A DNA stretch of 64,000 nucleotides. It comes from Symbiodinium natans (taxonomy: Eukaryota > Sar > Dinophyceae > Suessiales > Symbiodiniaceae). Numbering within the stretch: position 1 is the first letter of the stretch; every line of letters starts with the position of its first letter. Positions 59,701 through 64,000 of the stretch are shown here, piece after piece. Below the pieces are notes generated by a model. The model was not told the origin of the DNA. It did not search any database and saw only the letters and a program-made list of their open reading frames with translations. The stretch spans positions 64,001 through 128,000 of the forward strand of contig CAJNDS010002417.1 in assembly GCA_905221605.1 (NCBI GenBank). Reading direction: 5' to 3'. The translations under genes were made by a program, and so were the position numbers.

Positions 59701-62700
59701 TGCCACTTGCCACCCCCGGAGGCCGGAACGGAACGGAATGCACGCACGGAACGGAACTTGATCATCTTTGTCTTGCGGGCTATTGGCTTGCACAGCTGGG
59801 CTACTCTTGAGCTGTAAGCTCCCTACAATCGTTGGGGGTCTCGGCAAGCAAGTTTGGACGATTTCAAGGGCCCATGGTGCAGGTCCTCAAACTCAACTGC
59901 CTATGAGCTCTCCCCCCATACAGCGCTGAGCTGACCTCCAGACCCTCGAAACTTCTCTAAACTGTATAAACGCAGTCAGACCTGTAAGGTTAATCTTAGG
60001 GTTCGGGGGCTTTGGAGGCACGGTTTTGGAGGTTGGGGTTTGGGGTTGGGGCTTGGGGTTTGGGTTTTGGGGTTTGGGCGGTCTACGCGCTCAACCCTGA
60101 ACCTTACAGTGCGCGGCGGCCTCGTAGATAACCAGGTCCTTCAGCGCGTATCCCGGGGAGGTGACACCTAGCGCAGGGGCTCGGGGCCATCATTTGAAAA
60201 ACGATCACGTCGGGCTTCACTGTCATTCTTAGCTTTGAACCCAAAACCCCCAAACCCCAGACCCTGTAAGCCCTCTACTCCATACCCTCAACCCTAGCAG
60301 ACCCTGCAGCCTAAACCCCAAACCTTTAAACTCTTTAACCCCTATACACTCTAAACACAACTCTCCTTCCCCCTCAGCCCCTGCTTCGCACCCAACAAGG
60401 CGCCTTGCCAATCAAAAGAGTCGAGCGCACGAAAATTGGGGATCACCGACCTCAGCTCGCTTCTTGCATATTTGCGATGCTGGGGGGCCTGAACAAGGTT
60501 TCAAGGAGTTCGCGGGTTTCGAGGGTGTTGAGGGTTTCTGAGGGGTTTTGAGGGTTTCTGAGGGTTTTGAGGGTTGGGCTTTTGAGGGTTTTGAGGGTTT
60601 TGGGTTCAGGGTTTTCTGGTTTATGATTTGGGGTTTAGGGTTTGGGCCTGTTGTTAGTGCTGATCATAGGATCCCGAGATAATGACCCTTCGTTCGCCTT
60701 CCTAGGGAATCTCATGAGCTTGGCGGGTTCAGCCAGAAGGGGCTGCGTGTGAAATAGGGGGGTCCTTTCCATACAGAAGCCTACGTTGAAATTTCTCTGC
60801 AAGCCCCAAACCCCAAACCCCAAACCCCAAACCCCAAACCCTAAATCCCAAACCCCAAACCCCAAACCCCAAACCCCAAACCCCAAACCCCAAACCCCAT
60901 TTCGGAGAGCCCCATAGGCCCATAGGAGCCCCCCAAGTGGTGCTTCGTGCAAGCGCTGCCGGGAAACATTGGGGCGAATTTGATGTCCTCGCCGCGCTTG
61001 TTCCAGCTGTCTGCACCTTGGGGAGCTTGTATAGGGTTTAGGGTTTAGGGTTTAGGGTTTAGGGTTTAGGGTTTAGGGTTTAGGGTTTAGGGTTTAGGGG
61101 TACCTTATTGGGGCCCTTATTATTAGGGAGTCCTACTATTTGGGTCTATATTATTTTCGGCAACCCCCCGTGTTGCTGCAGTGTGTCTTGTGTTCTTGGG
61201 GGACGTGGCGTGGAGTCGGGGACCTGTCCCTAAGCGCCGGTTCGATGATCAAATTGTCGACAGACTCCATCTTAGAGGCTGGAACGGGCTGTTGCCCATG
61301 TCTGCAGCTATAGCTGCCTATACATACCCCACTTGGGGTGCGAATAGCCCTACTTATCAACCCTACCCGCACCTCCCACTGCAAACCCCGCAAAACCCTA
61401 AAAACCCTAGAAACCCTAGAAACCCTAAATGCTCAAGTCGTGGACCCTAAACCCTAAACCCTAAACCCTAAACCCTAAACCCTGAACCCTTGGGTGGCAC
61501 CTCCGGAGGTCAGGCAGCGACCACAAGGGTCGAGGACGGAGTTCTCCGTGAGGTCCGGCTCCCCGTCGTCTGTAAACATCTCCTCGGGTTTAGGGTTTAG
61601 GGTTTAGGGTTTAGGGTTTAGGGTTTAGGGTTTAGGGTTTAGGGTTTAGGGTTTAGGGTTTAGGGTTTAGGGTTTAGGGTCTAGGTAGGGTTTAGGGTTT
61701 AGGGTTTAGGGTTTAGGAAAGCCACATAAACATAAAGGAGTCGACAAAGCCTGAGGTTTCTCTTGCGGTTAGGGTTTAGGGCTTAGAGTTTAGGGGTTAG
61801 GGTCTAGGGTTAGTCAAGCAGCTTGCCAGGCGACGGGCCATTGTTGATACCCTCACGCGTAAGGTTGGTTATCCAGAAACTTGTCCATTTTATTCAAATA
61901 AAATGGTATTGATCCATCAACAAATCTTACATGCCGATATCCATTAACTCCAGCTGTTGATTATACTGTTGAGTGTATTGATGGATTAATTGGTGAAATA
62001 AAAAATACAGAAAATCCTTTATTTATTGATAATATGATACATTGTTATAATCGTATATTTGCAATGTAATAATATGTTAGGTGGTGATGCGCCGGAGAGT
62101 TTACAGCAATAGCGTCAATAGAGACCCAAAATCATAGAGGAGTAAACTGTGATGAAGAATCTAAACCCTATATAAACCCTAAACCCTAAACCCCAAACCC
62201 CAAACCTCAAACCCTAAACCCTAAACCCAACAAAAAAGCCCGTAGTTTAGAACCCCATCTCTTGCGACGGCGCGGCTGGATCAACGCGCCAGGCGTAGCG
62301 CAAGCCCTCCATGGGGAAGGCAGTTGTCACCTCTGGGCAAAGCTGTTCCAGTGGGTTTTGGGTTTAGGGTTTAGGGTGTAGGGGTATCATGAGACAAGGT
62401 GTTGCCTAGAACGTATGAAGGAAAATTGGGTGACTTTTTTGGTTTAATGGCGTTTGTGCGTGAACAAACTACACCCTCAACCCTAAACCCTCAGCCCTAA
62501 ACCCTGCAAACTTTAATGATGGGGCAGATAGCGGTACATTGGGGTTATTTGGCATCCCAAACCCAAAGCCCAAAACCCCGAACTCTCGTTGGAGAGAAAC
62601 CTTTGGGATCCGGGGTTTAGGGTTCAGGGTCAAGGTTTAGGGTTTAGGGTTTAGGGTTTAGGGCTTAGGGTTTAGGGTTTAAGGTTTAGGGTTTAGGGTT

Positions 62701-63153
62701 TAGGGTTTAGGGTTTAGGGTTTAGGGTTTGTCACAGGTACGGGGAGCTGAGGGCGGAGCCGCTGCGCTGTAGGGTTGACAGGGTTGATTGGGTGCCACCC
62801 TGAGACTGAAGGGGGTTTGGGGTTTAGGGGTTTAGGGTTTAATTCAGGTTTGGGGGTTTAGGCTTTAGTAGGAGGCAGGGTTTAGAAGGTTTAGTGTGCG
62901 CTGTAGGGTTTCCAGGTCTTCCTGTCTTTGCCAATTGCTACGTGGCTACACGGGCCCCCCTCGATTGCAACCTTAAACCCCCCTAAACCCTAAACCCTAA
63001 ACCTAAACCCCAAACCCTAAACCCTAAACCTTAAGCCCCTCATACATTCTGAGTCGCCTGGATATGCCAGGTGTTGCCCGTCCGATGCGATGATGGCTGC
63101 AGCTGCAGTTGAACGAAGCTGCCCTTCTTGCCCGGGAGCGAGATGGCGTTCTC
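35755..63153 (-). CDS. Isoamylase-type glycogen/starch debranching enzyme (GH13), 3' 37 exons
   Basis: Exons: 63153-63058, 62330-62262, 61582-61525, 61016-60944, 60764-60714, 60450-60404, 60167-60121, 59234-59157, 58783-58747, 58345-58305, 58004-57944, 57471-57422, 56165-56118, 55543-55498, 54422-54359, 52640-52571, 51881-51833, 51192-51173, 50337-50290, 49719-49677, 49512-49452, 47797-47749, 46519-46462, 45551-45501, 44613-44528, 43995-43941, 43633-43594, 43188-43123, 42630-42614, 42156-42086, 41615-41556, 40292-40237, 39733-39704, 39401-39345, 39078-39024, 36240-36178, 35817-35755. These sum to 2034 nt and end at TAG. The product hydrolyses alpha-1,6 branches in storage glucan. A CBM48-like N-terminal part (GNTWHI, GLRYAWRVDP) precedes the GH13 barrel with all conserved regions. 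The C-terminal beta domain ends RDWFRLVDTSLP then NPYKSFTLKLW. The N-terminus is beyond the right edge. Confidence 0.92.
37930..38640. repeat. 700-bp array of the octamer CCCCTAAA
   Basis: The unit is eight bases (CCCCTAAA) rather than seven, with CCCCCAAA and CCCCGAAA variants. It lies inside the 2.8-kb penultimate-region intron of the debranching gene (39024-36240). Confidence 0.95.
38990..39045. mobile_element. Family D element abutting an exon
   Basis: GGTACCCAATTCCCTCATTC and CCCAGTAAGAGCCAG match the family D end. Read on the minus strand, this end overlaps the last codons and the GA donor of exon 39078-39024. Confidence 0.65.
40438..40552. mobile_element. Family E element
   Basis: GGGTAGTTTCATGGGCCCTA on the left, with AAGTATGGGGCAGTCAAGGG on the right. 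Debranching-enzyme intron 41556-40292. Confidence 0.65.
40540..41390. repeat. AT-rich intronic block with inverted repeats
   Basis: An A/T-rich stretch in an otherwise balanced region, with runs such as TTGAAAA and TTCAAAA. ACTAAATCGGCCTGGACGGC is found at 40730 and 40951, and its inverted, diverged copy at 41173-41217. No coding frame recognised. Intron 41556-40292. Confidence 0.75.
42614..42630 (-). CDS. 17-nt microexon of the debranching enzyme
   Basis: Five codons plus two bases (YGRSQ) complete the family motif GDEYGRSQGGNNN between exons 43188-43123 and 42156-42086. The acceptor is CTGAG|GTAC and the donor is CAAG|GACTG (GA). Confidence 0.85.
43433..43551. mobile_element. Family B element interrupted by a telomeric array
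   Basis: CTTGGAGGTTCATGGCACTTAG, then AACCCAATTA, a CCCTAAA array (about 43466-43504), then CCCAATTGTAACTGTACTT. The CCCAATT word flanks the array on both sides. Debranching-enzyme intron 43594-43188. Confidence 0.75.
44994..45062. mobile_element. Family A element, inverted copy
   Basis: ACGAAAATCGGGGGGCCCC through GGGATCCCC, reverse orientation, in the debranching-enzyme intron 45501-44613. Confidence 0.65.
45178..45302. repeat. TTTAGGG array
   Basis: Mostly perfect heptamers in intron 45501-44613. Confidence 0.95.
45501..45551 (-). CDS. Debranching enzyme exon with transition-state Asp
   Basis: It encodes PCHSINFITAHDGFTL; HD is the third catalytic-site motif. It is followed by RDLVSYNKKNNHLNN in exon 44613-44528. 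Confidence 0.92.
45778..45842. mobile_element. Family F element, truncated by a telomeric array
   Basis: GGGGATAGGATATAGACCCT through AGAGCCAGAAGAGGGTTAAG is cut where TTTAGGG units begin. Intron 46462-45551. Confidence 0.65.
45899..45980. mobile_element. Family G element, end fragment with degenerate satellite
   Basis: GGGGGGGTTCATGGGGGGTA followed by GGTACCTGGGGAATC and GTATTAGGGAACCTTGGGG; the satellite has only one or two units here. Confidence 0.65.
46530..46684. mobile_element. Family A element interrupted by a telomeric array
   Basis: The copy starts AAATTAAGGGTACCTTATTG, is broken after TTATACGG by six TTTAGGG-like units, then restarts TTAAGGGTACCTTATT and runs to GTCCCTTGTTTTCGG. 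TACGG occurs on both sides of the array. Confidence 0.75.
48004..48066. mobile_element. Family C element, partial
   Basis: TTCCTTATAGATCCCC, then AAAGACTGCTAGTACAAGGG and GGAACATCCC. Debranching-enzyme intron 49452-47797. Confidence 0.7.
48540..49060. repeat. Intronic direct duplication
   Basis: AGGAAGGCATAAGCTT then CTCGAGAAG..GA(T)ACTTGAAGCCTGAAGCCTC occurs at about 48661 and 48921; GGTACCTTACGGAGGCCTCC and GGTAGCTTAGGGAGGCCTCC occur at 48822 and 48993. Debranching-enzyme intron 49452-47797. Confidence 0.8.
49677..49719 (-). CDS. Debranching enzyme exon with catalytic acid/base
   Basis: It encodes VKLIAEPWDCAWPD; the Glu of AEPWD is the general acid/base of isoamylases. The next exon (49512-49452) gives YLVGQFPCGGVPRWAEWNG. 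Confidence 0.92.
49800..49967. repeat. TA and GTAT microsatellites
   Basis: (TA)n then about 22 GTAT units, in the debranching-enzyme intron 50290-49719. Confidence 0.95.
51173..51192 (-). CDS. 20-nt microexon of the debranching enzyme
   Basis: Acceptor CGAG|GT and donor CCG|GA enclose six codons plus two bases (DGQCMP). It links the nucleophile exon (phase 1) to the PPLINRLTNDP exon (phase 0). Without it the reading frame fails. Confidence 0.8.
51833..51881 (-). CDS. Debranching enzyme exon with catalytic nucleophile
   Basis: It encodes VDGFRFDLASSLTRGS; the Asp of FRFD is the GH13 nucleophile. The exon before it, 52640-52571, carries CLRYWALEMH and ends at a GT donor. Confidence 0.92.
52110..52315. 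repeat. Three tandem repeats of about 85 bp
   Basis: CTTAAGGGAGGAGGCCTTCA, TTAAGGGAGCAAAGCCTTCA and TCAAGGGAGGAGGCCTTCA recur with AGAAGG(G/C)G after each, interleaved with GGTTT-rich sequence. Confidence 0.75.
52640..53190. repeat. Degenerate TTTAGGG/TTGAGGG array
   Basis: TTGAGGG heptamers (six in a row near 52692) and looser variants, starting directly at the acceptor side of exon 52640. Confidence 0.9.
53690..54123. repeat. Trinucleotide and CCACCACTC minisatellite cluster
   Basis: CAG, CAC, a 9-bp CCACCACTC series and a TTC run follow one another. They give long ORFs in all six frames, none coding. Intron 54359-52640. Confidence 0.9.
55189..55287. mobile_element. Family A element
   Basis: GGGGTACCTTATTGGGGTCC through CTCGCAAACCCCC, in the intron 55498-54422, followed directly by a family D end. 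Confidence 0.75.
55285..55352. mobile_element. Family D element, partial
   Basis: Runs from TATACCCTTTTCAAG through GGTACCGAATTCCCCCATTC to GAGTCATAACCAGG. Confidence 0.55.
55498..55543 (-). CDS. Debranching enzyme exon, GH13 region I
   Basis: It encodes VVLDVVFNHTGEGAW, the DxxxNH region I motif. It is preceded in phase 0 by exon 56165-56118 (EFKTLVRELHRNGIE) and followed through a GC donor by HYYLLSNGYHTNYTG at 54422. Confidence 0.92.
56271..56402. mobile_element. Family B element
   Basis: GGAGGTTCAAGGTGATAACCC at one end and GAGTACGATGAGCCTCC at the other, in the intron 57422-56165. Confidence 0.7.
56895..57245. repeat. Tandem duplication of a family E-bearing unit
   Basis: Two diverged copies of about 170 bp (56895-57060 and 57075-57245) share CCTCATTATGG, AACTTAACC, CTTCCTA(C/T)ATACCCC and AAAAAGGAG(G/A)TTAGGGAC, each ending with the family E end CCCATGAA(G/A)CTAC. 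Confidence 0.75.
57478..57622. repeat. Homogeneous TTTAGGG array
   Basis: About 20 heptamers starting 7 bp upstream of exon 57471. Confidence 0.95.
58054..58179 (+). CDS. Opposite-strand ORF in a debranching-enzyme intron
   Basis: The plus-strand frame RLYLKEENPIYHYDDYEG, then VQVLLQTSSKEDG, ends in TGA and lies in the intron between exons 58345 and 58004. It looks protein-like but has no supporting splice context. Not recognised. Confidence 0.2.
   Translation, partial: LGLAGQSRLYLKEENPIYHYDDYEGVQVLLQTSSKEDGLHA
58443..58586. mobile_element. Family B element
   Basis: A well-preserved inverted repeat: ACTTATAACCCAATTATAG (partly duplicated) against GGGTTATAACTGCACTTATA, ending TGAACCTCCAAG. 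Intron 58747-58345. Confidence 0.8.
59489..59638. repeat. TTTAGGG array
   Basis: Two perfect blocks separated by a TATC insertion. Confidence 0.95.
61097..61168. mobile_element. Family A element
   Basis: GGGGTACCTTATTGGGGCCC through TATTTTCGGCAACCCCCC, flush against a TTTAGGG array. Confidence 0.75.
61588..61718. repeat. TTTAGGG array
   Basis: Perfect heptamers with one AGG interruption, starting 6 bp from exon 61582. Confidence 0.95.
61902..62069 (+). other. AT-rich opposite-strand ORF inside a debranching-enzyme intron, foreign-looking
   Basis: A 55-codon frame on the plus strand (NGIDPSTNLTCRYPLTPAVD, later GEIKNTENPLFIDNMIHC) ends in TAA. The frame is also open upstream to about 61866 apart from one TAA. 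The codons are strongly A/T-ending, unlike every other exon in the window. It sits in the intron between exons 62330 and 61582. Family not recognised; likely a fragment of transferred or mobile DNA. Confidence 0.45.
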
Positions 63154-64000
63154 CTGACGCAGGCTTTGGGATTTAGGGTTTAGAGTGCTGCTTCGGGTCT
63201 AGGCAGGTCTAGGCTTTAGGCGTAATAAAGGCTCGGTGTGTGTGTAGTCATGGAGCAATAGTAGCCCCCCAAAACGAGCATCACCTAGAGAACTGCCCAT
63301 GCAAGGTTTGGCTGCGCCAAAGAGATTCCGACCACTGCATGCTTATATACAGTCATGCAGCTGTGCGCAAAGCGCCCGTTTCTTCTCGAAACCCTGAACT
63401 CCAAGTCCTTGAACCCTTAAACCCAAACCCTGAAACACTCAATCCTTGTTTTTGTGCATACATACACACAGAAAATGTGTATATATAAGTATATTTATAT
63501 ATATATATATGTACACATATACTTGAGGCTGCTCCTTCACAACCTCAGGTATCCGCAGCTGTTTCTAGACACAGCTTTGAGTTAAAGAGCTTCGAGGGCG
63601 CATTGAGTCGTGGCATTGCGGCTACAGCCAGGTTCTGCCAAAAACCAACTTATTCCTTCCCCGAATATAAAAACCCCCCTCCCCCCTGTAACAGGGCTTT
63701 CGTACTTGCGGGGGGGGGGGGGGGGGGGATCCCCTAAACAATAAACCCTAAACCCTAAACCCTAAACCCTAAGCCCGTCTTTGTTTAGGCTTTAGGGAGC
63801 CTCAAGCCTTCGGGCTTACACTTGGTTGTAAGTTTAAGAGTGAGAGTTAGGGGGAACTGAAGGGTTAAAGCTTCAGATGTCTCAAGCCTTAGTGCTACTA
63901 GGTTTCACACCCCCCCCCCCCCCCCCCCCCCCCGCTAATTCGGTGGAGATTTATACGGGTTTTAATACTAGGGGACGGGGCTAGATCCTAAAGAAGGGCG

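Overview
This window looks like nuclear DNA of a dinoflagellate (species not identifiable from the sequence). Four signs point there: coding exons of only about 15-380 nt, 3' splice junctions that almost always read AG|G, 5' splice sites that are mostly GC or GA rather than GT, and encoded proteins of types I know from dinoflagellates (a betaine-binding-like ectodomain fused to Cys-rich repeats, and an EF-hand ion channel). All gene models that hold together lie on the minus strand, so the window reads as a head-to-tail array. I built the models by hand, translating the unique islands between repeats and keeping a junction only when phase, AG|G acceptor and family consensus agreed.

Layout, right to left (direction of transcription). 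(1) 63153-35755: the 3' 37 exons of an isoamylase-type starch/glycogen debranching enzyme. The summed exons are 2034 nt, exactly 678 codons ending in TAG, and all GH13 catalytic motifs are present. The N-terminus lies beyond the right edge. (2) 35577-29680: about 13 phase-consistent exons of an unrecognised protein with a coiled-coil stretch. (3) 28.4-18.9 kb: exon-like islands of uncertain linkage, including helical ones at 21.4-20.2 kb. (4) 17171-7433: 22 exons of a single-domain six-TM voltage-gated-type cation channel with S1-S6, pore and two EF-hands, ending in TGA. (5) 7.4-4.5 kb: mostly mobile elements and a Cys-containing exon of unknown parentage. (6) 4506-left edge: 11 exons starting with a signal peptide, then a glycine-betaine/OpuAC-like binding domain, then ephrin-receptor-like Cys-rich repeats.

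The introns are the most unusual part. Nearly every one carries an interstitial array of the plant/dinoflagellate-type telomere heptamer TTTAGGG (or CCCTAAA), in either orientation and often degenerate, and many also carry a copy of one of several short inverted-repeat families that I label A-G (introner-like MITEs). Telomeric arrays sit inside several MITE copies, one MITE abuts and appears to supply a splice donor, and a 0.6-kb TIR element with an 8-bp target-site duplication is nested in another MITE. Other structures are a roughly 970-bp palindrome (28.70-29.67 kb), a 17-copy 10-bp satellite inside a TIR element, and an AT-rich island with an opposite-strand ORF that looks foreign. Stretches not listed below are telomere-like arrays, their degenerate derivatives, or unique intron sequence in which I see nothing.
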